Shown here piece after piece: positions 53,932-62,939 of a stretch of DNA of 64,000 bases; the first letter of the stretch is position 1, and each line of letters begins with the position of its first letter. A model generated the notes under the pieces. It worked only from the letters and a program-made list of their open reading frames with translations. It had not been told where the DNA came from and did no database searches. The stretch spans positions 124,001-188,000 of the forward strand of contig CAJUSA010000002.1 of NCBI GenBank assembly GCA_910589015.1, written 5' to 3'. This DNA comes from an uncultured Christensenellaceae bacterium. GTDB lineage: Bacteria; Bacillota; Clostridia; Christensenellales; Borkfalkiaceae. The translations under genes were made by a program, and so were the position numbers.

Positions 53932-53934
53932 GCT

Positions 53935-54804
53935 CTATTTCCAAGTTTCCACTTCGATTCGGGTAGGAATCGCAACTGCCGCACCTTTGCGCGTGCAGGC
54001 AATGCTTGCCGCTTTCGAACCGAACGCCATCGCTTCTTTAAGCGATTTCCCTTCCGCAAGCATGGCGCACATGCCCCCGCAGAACGTATCCCCCGCGCCC
54101 GTCGTATCGACTGCTTTCACCGCAATACACGGATATTTCTTTGCGCTCGTTCGGTCGGCATATTCATAACCCTTACTGCCGAGCGTCGTGATGATCGTGC
54201 CGATTCCGCTTTGAAAGAGCTTTTCTTTTCCGCCGAACAGTTCCAGTTCGCTCTCGTTGGGTGTTATCAGATCGACGTAAGCAAAATAATCGGCAATTTC
54301 GGAATGAGCGGGCGCAGGATTGAGCACGGTTATCAAACCCTTTTCTTTCGCGCGTTTCAAACCGTATCCCACGACGGCAACGGGGTTTTCAAGTTGCGTC
54401 AAATAAATGTCGCCCTCTTCCGCTTCGGTTAACACGGCGTCGATATCCGACTCACGTAAAAAAGCGTTCGCGCCTTTATCGAGTACGATTCTGTTTTCGC
54501 CGTTCGTGACGATTATGACCGCCGTACCCGTCGGAACGCCGTCCGCTTTACGGACGTAGCGCGTATCCGCGCCCGATTTTACAAGATTCCCGATGAGATT
54601 ATCGCCGAACATATCGTTCCCGACACAGCCGCACATAAGCACCTTCCCGCCGAGTTTTGCCGCGGCGACTGCCTGATTGGCGCCTTTTCCGCCGCAATTC
54701 ACCATAAACTCGCTGCCCGTGAGCGTTTCGCCGCCCTTCGGGCAATACGGTGCATGAATGACCATATCGGTATTCAGACTGCCCGTTACTATTATCTTTT
54801 TCAT
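53935..54804 (-). CDS. rbsK: Ribokinase
   Basis: Phosphorylates ribose to ribose 5-phosphate. 289 residues of the PfkB family: GSLNTDMV at the N-terminus, GGKGANQAVAAAKLGG near residue 38-53, NPAPAH and the anion-hole motif DTTGAGDTFCGG near residue 239. The group (NxxPxxxE and KGANQ forms) is characteristic of ribokinase rather than fructokinase. Own promoter, but placed just downstream of an operon with ADP-ribosylglycohydrolase-fold enzymes, which suggests it handles released ribose. Confidence 0.9.
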   Translation of the reverse strand: MKKIIVTGSLNTDMVIHAPYCPKGGETLTGSEFMVNCGGKGANQAVAAAKLGGKVLMCGCVGNDMFGDNLIGNLVKSGADTRYVRKADGVPTGTAVIIVTNGENRIVLDKGANAFLRESDIDAVLTEAEEGDIYLTQLENPVAVVGYGLKRAKEKGLITVLNPAPAHSEIADYFAYVDLITPNESELELFGGKEKLFQSGIGTIITTLGSKGYEYADRTSAKKYPCIAVKAVDTTGAGDTFCGGMCAMLAEGKSLKEAMAFGSKAASIACTRKGAAVAIPTRIEVETWK

Positions 54805-54860
54805 CTTATCACCTTATTTTTAAGAATATGCTTCCCCGCGAATGGAGAAGCACATTCTTT

Positions 54861-54889
54861 ATTATACGCCTTCTTTTTCGGATTTGCAA
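54861..54889 (-). promoter_or_regulatory. Promoter for rbsK
   Basis: TTGCAA (54884-54889), 17-nt spacer and TATAAT (54861-54866) on the minus strand, right after the stop of the surface protein gene. A nearby imperfect GAAGC hairpin (about 54826-54857) may end the upstream transcript. Confidence 0.7.
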
Positions 54890-54896
54890 GCAAAAA

Positions 54897-57209
54897 TTAT
54901 TCTTCTTTGCCGCTTTTTCTCTTCTTGACGATCACTGCCGTCGTGATCATGGTTGCCAGCGCCGCCATGCCGAGCACGGAAGAAACCGTAGCGACAACCG
55001 ACGAGCCGCACCCCTTGGAAGGTTTCTTATCGTCCTCTTCGGGCGGGGTCGCCGTTCCGCCGCCGAACGACTGATCGGAAATGCCGACCGCAAATTCATA
55101 TGCGTTTTCTTCGTCGCCTTCGGCGTATACGCGGATTTTATAATCTGCCTGCATATTGCCCGAAGTCACTTCGTTTCCGCTTGCATCGACGATCTTCAAA
55201 GCGTAGTTGCCGTAAGGATACACGTTTTCTTTGAAATGGGCTACGGGCATACCGTTTGAAACCGTGATTGCGTTTTCTTCGAATCTGATATTTTCCGTAT
55301 CGACCGTACCGAGCACGTCGGCCGGCGTCGTTGCCTTCATCTGAGACAGTTCTTCCATGCTTGTTTCATACATGGATATGCCGCCCAAGTTGATCCCGCC
55401 TACAAAAACAAGATTGCCGTCCTCGCCCTGTTGCGCCGCTTCGTCGAATCCGACCAGAATCGTATAGGTTTCGTCCCGATCGACGGAAAAGATAAGATTG
55501 ATAGGACGGTAGTACATGTCGCTGTCGATAAAGGCGCTCTGCTTGGCAACCACTTCGAGTTCGCCGTACTTTTCCATCGCCTGATCGGCAAATCCGCCGT
55601 TCCACAGATTCATGCCGTCGCTCAGAATTTTGTGCGTCGCTCTGTCTGTACCTCGAATGACAAGTATGCTTGCAGGGGAAGGAAGATTGACCCAGGATTC
55701 CACATACGCGGTTACTTTGTAGAGTTTACCTGCCGTAAGCTGTGCGCTCTGCATCAAACCCACATAGGGATACCATTGATTCACACCCAGATTATGATGC
55801 GAAATATATGCCTGATCGTCTTCGTTGCACCAACCGTTTGAAATATACCAGCCGTCCTCTGCGGCGGAAAAATCACCGTTTTCAAAGAGGTTGGTTTTTC
55901 CTTCGGGAACGTCGAGTTTGTTTTCATAGAACAGGCAGTCGTCAACATAGAGGCAGTTCCCCCACTGTCCGCCGTTCGCAGATTCGAATTTGATAAAGGG
56001 ATAGACGGTCGTGTTGTCGCCCGAATTTGCATAAACGCCGAACATGGCATACCTTGCACGGGAAATATCGGCACCGTTTACGACTTTACTTTTCAGCACC
56101 GTTTCTTTATCCGCCGCGTAAATTCCCACGGTAACGCGCTGAATACCCTGCGCCGTGACGCCGTTTTCTTCGTCGGCAGCCCTCTTGGCGTCGCCGTATT
56201 TCGAAAGATTGACCGAGAACGAATAATTGGTATTCTCTTTTACCGAAACGGGCTGACCGATCGTAATATTATCTTCCGTCGTAAATCCGTCTTTTGCCGC
56301 AAGATACAGCGTATTGACGCCTTCCATCTGCTTATCCTGCGTGGAACGCATGTAGGTTGCCATATCAAGCGGATCGATCCCGATTTCCGAACCCGCCGAT
56401 GCCGTATCGGCAAGTTTTTCCCAACCGCCCGCAAGCGGTTCCGCCTTCGAACTTTCTTCGAATCCGCCGTTTCGCAACAGATTTTCGCTGCCCGCGGGAA
56501 GAAGATTACCCTCGTAGGTGACCGAAACGTCGTCAATAACGATCGCCGATTTTTCTACGCGGATAAACAGACGGCATTCCGTTTCGTTCCCCGTAGTAAA
56601 ATGGGCGTTGTAGAGGGAATATGCCGAGTATTCGTCGGAGTCCGTCTCGTCGGCAGGGTTCACAAGCGTAATCGCGTCGCTCTGCAGGTTGTGATCGGCA
56701 TCGACTGCCGTATCGTTCCATCTGTGAAGCTGCCCATAAATGGTTTCGCCGTCGCGTTCCGCCGACGCAAGCCCGAAGAAAATATTGTTGACGTACGCGC
56801 TTCTTACGCGCATGGCAACATAATAGGCGGTGTTGGGAAGCACAGTGATTTTCTGGGATATTTCGGGATACCCGCTCTTATTGCCCTCGGCGTGAAGTTG
56901 AAAGGCGTTTTCGCCCGTATAGCCGTCGTCGACAATGGCGACCGAACCGCCCTTGCCCGCCGAAGACGATGAAATATCGATGTCCCATGCGCCTGCCTTA
57001 TTGTCCGCAATGCTAACGCCTTCGAAACTACCATCCTGAATGAGGTTGGAAGTCAGCACGTTATCGTTTTCTTTTATTGTTTCCTCGCTCACGCCGTAAG
57101 CGCCCGCCTGCATGATCCCCGCCGCGGGAATCGCCGAGAGCATCAACGCCGCCACTACCGCAATGCCTGCCGCCTTGCCCAATGCTTTGGTCTTTGTTCC
57201 TGTTTTCAT
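54897..57209 (-). CDS. Large surface protein with carbohydrate-binding-like repeats and C-terminal anchor
   Basis: 770 residues, exported. The signal peptide (residues 1-38) has a basic N-terminus and AAG..QAGAYG end. Three successive beta-sandwich-like modules start at NLIQDGSFEG (~55), NLLRNGGFEES (~245) and NLFENGDFSAAEDGW (~440), as in CBM4/16-type modules that bind glycans. The C-terminus has GCGSS, a hydrophobic helix and KKRK, i.e. a membrane anchor without LPXTG. AGGAGG precedes the ATG. It follows the lipoprotein enzyme by 30 bp and would capture ligand at the cell surface. Confidence 0.8.
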   Translation of the reverse strand: MKTGTKTKALGKAAGIAVVAALMLSAIPAAGIMQAGAYGVSEETIKENDNVLTSNLIQDGSFEGVSIADNKAGAWDIDISSSSAGKGGSVAIVDDGYTGENAFQLHAEGNKSGYPEISQKITVLPNTAYYVAMRVRSAYVNNIFFGLASAERDGETIYGQLHRWNDTAVDADHNLQSDAITLVNPADETDSDEYSAYSLYNAHFTTGNETECRLFIRVEKSAIVIDDVSVTYEGNLLPAGSENLLRNGGFEESSKAEPLAGGWEKLADTASAGSEIGIDPLDMATYMRSTQDKQMEGVNTLYLAAKDGFTTEDNITIGQPVSVKENTNYSFSVNLSKYGDAKRAADEENGVTAQGIQRVTVGIYAADKETVLKSKVVNGADISRARYAMFGVYANSGDNTTVYPFIKFESANGGQWGNCLYVDDCLFYENKLDVPEGKTNLFENGDFSAAEDGWYISNGWCNEDDQAYISHHNLGVNQWYPYVGLMQSAQLTAGKLYKVTAYVESWVNLPSPASILVIRGTDRATHKILSDGMNLWNGGFADQAMEKYGELEVVAKQSAFIDSDMYYRPINLIFSVDRDETYTILVGFDEAAQQGEDGNLVFVGGINLGGISMYETSMEELSQMKATTPADVLGTVDTENIRFEENAITVSNGMPVAHFKENVYPYGNYALKIVDASGNEVTSGNMQADYKIRVYAEGDEENAYEFAVGISDQSFGGGTATPPEEDDKKPSKGCGSSVVATVSSVLGMAALATMITTAVIVKKRKSGKEE

Positions 57210-57239
57210 AACTTTCCTCCTGTTTTTTCTTTTTATTTT

Positions 57240-59057
57240 TTACTTCAAACGAAGTTCAAAATCATCAAGACGCACGACGTCGGAATCGTTTTTGCCCGTA
57301 AGCTGTACGCCGACTCTGACCTGCGTGTTATTGCCCGTGTTGAATACGAGCGTCACTTTGTACCAACCGCTCTGCGCTTCGACTGCCTGCGCACGAAGCA
57401 CCATGCCCGAAGCGTTCCATACGGTCAGCTTCAAATCAGACGCAAAATTGCCGTTTACCTGCACCATGCATGAAAGTTCGTAGTTGGTATTCTTTCGTAA
57501 CGTTCTGTTCGTCGGATTGAACAGATTGATCGCCGTACCGTTTTTCGCCGAGAGTTTGACGTTGCACAGACCCGAATAAGCCGTTTGTTCCATACATTCG
57601 ATGTCAACGGACGAGCCGCCATCAGTCGACCAGCCGCCCTTAACGTAGCCCGCCGTGCCGTCGTTCTGGCACGTTTCGAATCCCGGTTCGGAAAGGTAGC
57701 GCAAACGCGCCATTTCTTCTTCGGTGTAACGGACGGGCTCGCCGAGCTCTTCTTTGGTGACTGTCTTTCCGCATTTGTATTCTTCGACCGTCGCATTCTT
57801 TGTCGATTCGGGAATGACAAGACTCATTACGCCGTCTACCTTGACGACCCTGCCGCCCTGTTTTTCGACGACTTCTTTTACGAGTTCCACACACTTATCT
57901 GCCGCACCGTCCACCGTCAAACGGGTATATTTGAAATACTGATTGTCGATGATTTGATTTTTGATGTTGGATTCCAGCCCTTCCCAACCGTTTATGACTG
58001 CAAGGATCCCCGCCGTTGCCGCCGCCGTCGAATCGCAGTCGTTGGCGCACTGCACGGTTATTTTTGTAGACGCTTCCAGATCGCCGTTCCCATAAAGCAA
58101 GCCGATCGTAGTAAACGCCGAACAGAGTTTGCCGTCGAGCATGATATGATCGGCAAACGGCCAATCGATCCATTGATACGGCGAACGGTATGTGTTGGTA
58201 ACAGGATCGTAATCCGCCCATTTAAGCATGATGGCATTAAAGTTCTCTTCCGCCGTCTTGCCGTCTTCTTTGTGTTTCAACACGTCGCGAATCACTTCCG
58301 CCGACCAGGAATCTTCGGGGATCGCAGCAAGCCCCGCGTTGACGATTTGCATGATATCGTCTGTAAAAAACGCCTCGCCGTACATTGCGGCAATGTATTG
58401 CGCCGAATAGATCCCATCGCCGTATGTGCAGATTTCCGCAAACCTTTGCACCAACTCGTTGCCCGCGCCCGTCATGTTCAAGCCGAGATACCCGCCGAAC
58501 GATGCCCCGCACTGGTAACTGTTTCCGTCGGAAAAGGCATTTGTATAATATCCCGACGACTGTTTCGGATATCCCGAAAACGGCGGCGCAAACCCGCCCG
58601 CAAGCACATCGCTGTTCGACCCGTCCCAGAACTCGAAATTTTTATTATACATATAGATCCCAAGTTCCCTGCTTGCGGTATCGATCCCCAGTGCTCCGAG
58701 CGCTTCGATGGCGGTAATTGCCAGATAGACGTCATCCTGATCGTATCCGTTTGTCACGGTATTGGTTTTCCAGGACGGAAGGCGGCGCGCGTCGATCCAG
58801 TCTTTCGAGGCAAATTCCCACTTTTGCCCCTTGTTGAAATCGCGGTAACCGTAAGCAACGCCCGCCATAGAACCGACGATGCCCGCTTTCACTTTGTCAC
58901 GGTAAGCATCGAGTGCAAGCACCGAGGTGGTGGCGGGAAGATCTTGCGACGATAAGTTATCCTCGCCGTTTTCCCCGCCGCATGCGGCGAGCGCGCACAA
59001 GCCCGAAGCCAACAGCAACGATGAAAGCGCGATGCTCATGAATTTCTTTCCCTGCAT
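57240..59057 (-). CDS. Extracellular lipoprotein with ADP-ribosylglycohydrolase fold and C-terminal binding module
   Basis: 605 residues. The signal peptide ends in lipobox LAAC (Cys26), so the enzyme is lipid-anchored outside the cell. The ADP-ribosylglycohydrolase (ARH/DraG) fold spans about residues 50-400, with the metal-binding motifs GYDQDDVYLAI near 103 and NDCDSTAAATAG near 336-343, the two places where ARH enzymes bind magnesium. The last ~130 residues (from GFETCQNDGTAG) form a jelly-roll module resembling carbohydrate-binding domains. Substrate unknown; extracellular location is unusual for this fold. Confidence 0.82.
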   Translation of the reverse strand: MQGKKFMSIALSSLLLASGLCALAACGGENGEDNLSSQDLPATTSVLALDAYRDKVKAGIVGSMAGVAYGYRDFNKGQKWEFASKDWIDARRLPSWKTNTVTNGYDQDDVYLAITAIEALGALGIDTASRELGIYMYNKNFEFWDGSNSDVLAGGFAPPFSGYPKQSSGYYTNAFSDGNSYQCGASFGGYLGLNMTGAGNELVQRFAEICTYGDGIYSAQYIAAMYGEAFFTDDIMQIVNAGLAAIPEDSWSAEVIRDVLKHKEDGKTAEENFNAIMLKWADYDPVTNTYRSPYQWIDWPFADHIMLDGKLCSAFTTIGLLYGNGDLEASTKITVQCANDCDSTAAATAGILAVINGWEGLESNIKNQIIDNQYFKYTRLTVDGAADKCVELVKEVVEKQGGRVVKVDGVMSLVIPESTKNATVEEYKCGKTVTKEELGEPVRYTEEEMARLRYLSEPGFETCQNDGTAGYVKGGWSTDGGSSVDIECMEQTAYSGLCNVKLSAKNGTAINLFNPTNRTLRKNTNYELSCMVQVNGNFASDLKLTVWNASGMVLRAQAVEAQSGWYKVTLVFNTGNNTQVRVGVQLTGKNDSDVVRLDDFELRLK

Positions 59058-59074
59058 TTTTATATCTCCTTATC

Positions 59075-61087
59075 TTAAAGTTCTTTGATCGAAAAACGGT
59101 TGAAGCGCACGACGCTGCCGTTGCCGACGTAAGCGCCCACACAGCCGCGCCTTACCCCATGTATGCAATCGAAGGCTTTTTGCCCGTCGATCACAACCGA
59201 AACGACGCCGTTTTTGACGTCGACCGCAATATCCGCGCATCCGCCTTCTTTCAGTGCAACAGGGGCTTGCGCAAGAATTTTTTCGCCGTATTCGTAATCG
59301 ACAAGCCGCACCGCATGATCGGCGAAGAGCAGGCGGGTCTGTCTGCCCGCGCCCTGCACGCCGAACAAAACACCGAACGTATCGCCTTTGACGCACGTCA
59401 CGCGCGTTTGAAATTCAAACTCACCGAGCGGTTTTCCCGTGAACAGTTCGCCGTTTTCAAGACATCTGCCCGTCAGTTCGCCCTCTTCGAGTTCCCACAC
59501 GCCGCGGTAATAGGTGCACCCCCGCACTTCGCGGTGCTGCAAGGCATATTCTTCCATATACTCTTTGGAAAAATCAATTACATAATCGACCTTTCCTTTC
59601 CAGCTCAGCGACCGAAGGCGGACGATCCCGTCGCCTTTCACCGCCAGCCCGATTTTTGATACGAAGATTTCCCGCGCGCCTTCGATTTTCAGTTCGGTTG
59701 CGCCTTCTTCGGAATAGTTCCGCGTTCCGCTGTTCGCGTCCTCATAAAAGAGACGAACAGCCGCGCCGCCTTCCGCCTTATAGCTTGCGCGGATAATCTG
59801 TCCGCGATATGCTACGGGCGAAAATGCGGGATCGTAACGGTTATCGAACAGATCGTGTTTCCCGTAATAGGTTTTATAATACGCTGCGCTCTCGGCTCCT
59901 TCGGGCACGATTTCAAGTTCACCGCCGCCATTCTTCACCGACGCGTTCTCGCCGCGCATGCCGCTTACCGATCGGGGTAGCCGGAAATCGAGTTCCCATT
60001 CCCGCAAATCACCGTAAACTCTGTCTGCATATCTGCCTTCGTATTTCTGCCCGCGCATATCGCACGCCGTTCGGAAAATACGGTATACAAAGGTTGGAAG
60101 ATTGACTATGTTGTCATAGCCGAGCACTGAGGAACAGAGCGCCGTATCGCGCAACGGGGCGATCCACCGATCGTAATCGACGCCTTGCAATTGCGTAAAG
60201 ACGCCCATGACCGTGCCGAGATTCCCCACGTTGCAATCGGTATCGAATCCGCTGTAATTTGCTATTTTCAAGGTTTTAATAAAATCGCCGCCGCCGTATA
60301 AGAGCGAATAGACAATGATCGCCGCATTCGGCAGTATGTGGCAGTTGCCGCCGAATCGATCTTTCCAGTAATGTTTTCGGATATAGGCAAAACATTCTTC
60401 CGCGCTTTTCCCCGAAGAGAAAAACTTCATGATATCGCGCACGATTTCCGCATACGGCGATGTTTGCGGGATCACGCTCAACGCCGCTTCGAGCAATTCG
60501 TTCACGCTCTCGGCAAGGAATGCCGCAGAGATCAACGCCGCGATGAATCTTCCCCCGTCCACGGCAACGCCGTCGTGCGAAACGCGCGCCGCAATTTCCG
60601 CCAAACGCGCGGCTTCCCGATAGTCATACGGGGAAACCAGCCCCCACACGTCGCTGAAAATTTGCCCGCCGATCTGCTCGGCAAGCACTTTGCCGTTCTG
60701 CGCGATACTTCCGCTTGCAGGCGGTTCGATTCCCTTTTGCAAATTCAGATAAGCGGTATGCTCTTCCGAAACGCCGTACCCGCCCCACCAGTAAAAGCCG
60801 TGCTCGTAAGGAACATAATTACGCCAGCAATTCGCCATATCTTCATACCCGTATTTAGAAAAATTCTTGCATTCTTCCAACGCGCGGAAGAAAAAAATCG
60901 GGCCGTTACTGTCGTCGTCGGCGGCAAAATCGTTATAGTCTGCAAAATATCCGTCCTTCCCGCCGTATTGTTTTATGATCTCTTCGCTTTCCCACATTTC
61001 CACGGGTGCGCCGTAGCGGATCCCGATCATTTTTCCGAGCCAGCCGAAGTAGATTTTTTCCAGATCTTTTTCGGTTAAATTTTTCAT
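59075..61087 (-). CDS. Cytoplasmic ADP-ribosylglycohydrolase-fold enzyme with C-terminal lectin-like domain
   Basis: 670 residues without a signal peptide. ARH fold in the first ~350 residues, with metal motifs ADDDSNGPIF (Asp57-59) and GFDTDCNVGNLGTVMG near 278. The C-terminal ~170 residues resemble the concanavalin-like DUF1080 domain (VVIDGQKAF, GCVGAYVG). Ends of the operon on both sides are tight: 1 bp from the permease stop and 17 bp to the lipoprotein enzyme. It could finish cleaving an imported product begun outside by the lipoprotein paralogue. The specific bond cleaved is unknown. Confidence 0.83.
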   Translation of the reverse strand: MKNLTEKDLEKIYFGWLGKMIGIRYGAPVEMWESEEIIKQYGGKDGYFADYNDFAADDDSNGPIFFFRALEECKNFSKYGYEDMANCWRNYVPYEHGFYWWGGYGVSEEHTAYLNLQKGIEPPASGSIAQNGKVLAEQIGGQIFSDVWGLVSPYDYREAARLAEIAARVSHDGVAVDGGRFIAALISAAFLAESVNELLEAALSVIPQTSPYAEIVRDIMKFFSSGKSAEECFAYIRKHYWKDRFGGNCHILPNAAIIVYSLLYGGGDFIKTLKIANYSGFDTDCNVGNLGTVMGVFTQLQGVDYDRWIAPLRDTALCSSVLGYDNIVNLPTFVYRIFRTACDMRGQKYEGRYADRVYGDLREWELDFRLPRSVSGMRGENASVKNGGGELEIVPEGAESAAYYKTYYGKHDLFDNRYDPAFSPVAYRGQIIRASYKAEGGAAVRLFYEDANSGTRNYSEEGATELKIEGAREIFVSKIGLAVKGDGIVRLRSLSWKGKVDYVIDFSKEYMEEYALQHREVRGCTYYRGVWELEEGELTGRCLENGELFTGKPLGEFEFQTRVTCVKGDTFGVLFGVQGAGRQTRLLFADHAVRLVDYEYGEKILAQAPVALKEGGCADIAVDVKNGVVSVVIDGQKAFDCIHGVRRGCVGAYVGNGSVVRFNRFSIKEL

Positions 61088-61088
61088 A

Positions 61089-62006
61089 TTACTTGATCCC
61101 CGATATTTTAATGCCTTGCATGATATATTTCTGCATAAAGATGAGAATGACGATCAAGGGAATACAGGTGATCACCGTACCGGCAAGCAACAGATCCCAG
61201 TGCGTTCCTTTTGTATCCCGCAAATACGCAAGCAACTGATTGACCTGATAAAGAGCCGTTCCGCGCGAAGAAAGCACCATAGACGGCCACAGATACGAGT
61301 TCCAGAACCCTTGAAACACACTGAGCCCCATAATAATGAACGGCGTAACCGACATGGGAATAAACAAGCGGAAATAAATACCGATGCGCGAGCAACCGTC
61401 GATAAGAGCAGCCTCTTCGATCGACCGAGGAATTCCGAGATAATATTGCCGGTAAAAAAAGATCGACCAGATATACGTTACACCGGGAAAGATGAGGACT
61501 GAGAGCGTGTCCGTCATGCCCATTTTGGAAACGACAAGATAACAAGGGATTAGTACGGCGATGTTCGGAACGAACATATTCACGGCATAGATGAGCCAAA
61601 GTATCTTTTTGCCCGGAAATTCCAGCCTTGCAAACGCATAAGCCGCAAGCGAGTTGACGATGAGACTCAGCCCGAGCGCAAGGAAGGCAACGAGCAACGT
61701 CATGCCGACCGAGAGAAGAAACGACGTCCCCTGCGGGAAATAACGGTTTTTCATGCTGAACAGCGCAACATAGTTATCGCCCGTCCATTTTTGCGGAAAG
61801 AAATGAAATTTAATGCTCTGAATTTCGGTCAACGGTTTGAACGAGGACAGAATCACCCACAAAAACGGAAACACACCGATAAAAATGATGAGCGCCCCGA
61901 CAAGCCACATGAGCACCTTTCCCATGACGGAAAAAACGCGTTTTTTATCGGAATTATTCTTTTTTGCTGAATTGTTTTCGGTTTCGATCAGCCTTTCGCG
62001 ATTCAT
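61089..62006 (-). CDS. CUT1-type sugar ABC permease (MalG-like)
   Basis: 305 residues with a charged cytoplasmic N-terminus and six helices. The EAA loop reads EEAALIDGCSRIGIYFRLFIPM. Pairs with the MalF-like permease upstream. GAGGGGAAG precedes the ATG. Confidence 0.93.
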   Translation of the reverse strand: MNRERLIETENNSAKKNNSDKKRVFSVMGKVLMWLVGALIIFIGVFPFLWVILSSFKPLTEIQSIKFHFFPQKWTGDNYVALFSMKNRYFPQGTSFLLSVGMTLLVAFLALGLSLIVNSLAAYAFARLEFPGKKILWLIYAVNMFVPNIAVLIPCYLVVSKMGMTDTLSVLIFPGVTYIWSIFFYRQYYLGIPRSIEEAALIDGCSRIGIYFRLFIPMSVTPFIIMGLSVFQGFWNSYLWPSMVLSSRGTALYQVNQLLAYLRDTKGTHWDLLLAGTVITCIPLIVILIFMQKYIMQGIKISGIK

Positions 62007-62016
62007 CTTCCCCTCC

Positions 62017-62928
62017 TCAATCCTGCGATTTTTCCGAACTCGTTAATTTGAAAATAACGGAGGAAAGCGCCGTTAATACAATTGCGACCAGCAACGACGC
62101 CGCATATACCTCGCCCATATTGTCAGTGTGCTGGAATTGGTAGAACAGATAATAAATGGGACCTTCCACGGAATGTTCGGCGCCGTTCCCGACGATCACG
62201 AGCGGGATTTCGTAAAGTTGGAAGGAACTGACGACCAGCGAAACAAGCAGATACAAACCGATATTTTTCAAAGACGGTATGGTGATATAAACTGTTTGTT
62301 TCCACCAATTCGCACCGTCGAGCCGCGCCGCCTCGTAATAATCGGTCGGAATATCGTAAAGACCGCCGAGCATGACCAGTGTATTGTAACCCAAACCGTT
62401 CCAGATCGCCGCAATACATACGGCGAAGATTGCCCAGCCCTTTTCGCCCGTCCAGTTCACATTGCTCAACCCGAACGCGTTGAGCATGCTGTTGAGCAGT
62501 CCGCCGTGATAATTGTATACATAGGCAAAAATCGATCCGACTACAATGCCAGAAAGCAAACAGGGCAAATAAATGCAGACTTTGATGATCGCCGCGTACT
62601 TTCTGTTTATTTTCATGACCAGATTGGCGATCAGAAAAGATAGTATGAGTTGCAACGGCACGATGATCGCAACAAATTCCAAGCCGATCAGTAACGACTT
62701 GTAAAAACCCGTGCTTTGCAATCCCGACAGGATGGCGCCGTAATTTTTTAAGCCGATAAACGTATTGCCGAGGTATTCCTTTACGTTGAAAAAGCTGTAA
62801 TAAAACGACAGGATCAACGGCACGATCGTAAACGCCGCCAACAGAAGAAAGGAAGGCAACAGACAGACGACCGCGGCAATCACTTGATTTTTCTGATATT
62901 TCCGCTTCCGCTTTGCGGTTTCTTTCAT
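62017..62928 (-). CDS. CUT1-type sugar ABC permease (MalF-like)
   Basis: 303 residues, six helices, EAA loop YYEAARLDGANWWKQTVYITIPSL. Belongs to the sugar permease group (UgpA/LacF). Follows the binding-protein gene by 11 bp. No ATPase gene is present in the window; CUT1 systems often share one MsmK-type ATPase. Confidence 0.93.
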   Translation of the reverse strand: MKETAKRKRKYQKNQVIAAVVCLLPSFLLLAAFTIVPLILSFYYSFFNVKEYLGNTFIGLKNYGAILSGLQSTGFYKSLLIGLEFVAIIVPLQLILSFLIANLVMKINRKYAAIIKVCIYLPCLLSGIVVGSIFAYVYNYHGGLLNSMLNAFGLSNVNWTGEKGWAIFAVCIAAIWNGLGYNTLVMLGGLYDIPTDYYEAARLDGANWWKQTVYITIPSLKNIGLYLLVSLVVSSFQLYEIPLVIVGNGAEHSVEGPIYYLFYQFQHTDNMGEVYAASLLVAIVLTALSSVIFKLTSSEKSQD

Positions 62929-62939
62929 CTTGCCACCCC

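Noticed and set aside
57585..58955. Plus-strand open frame opposite the lipoprotein ARH gene
   Set aside because: Shadow frame; the minus-strand gene has signal peptide, lipobox and metal motifs.
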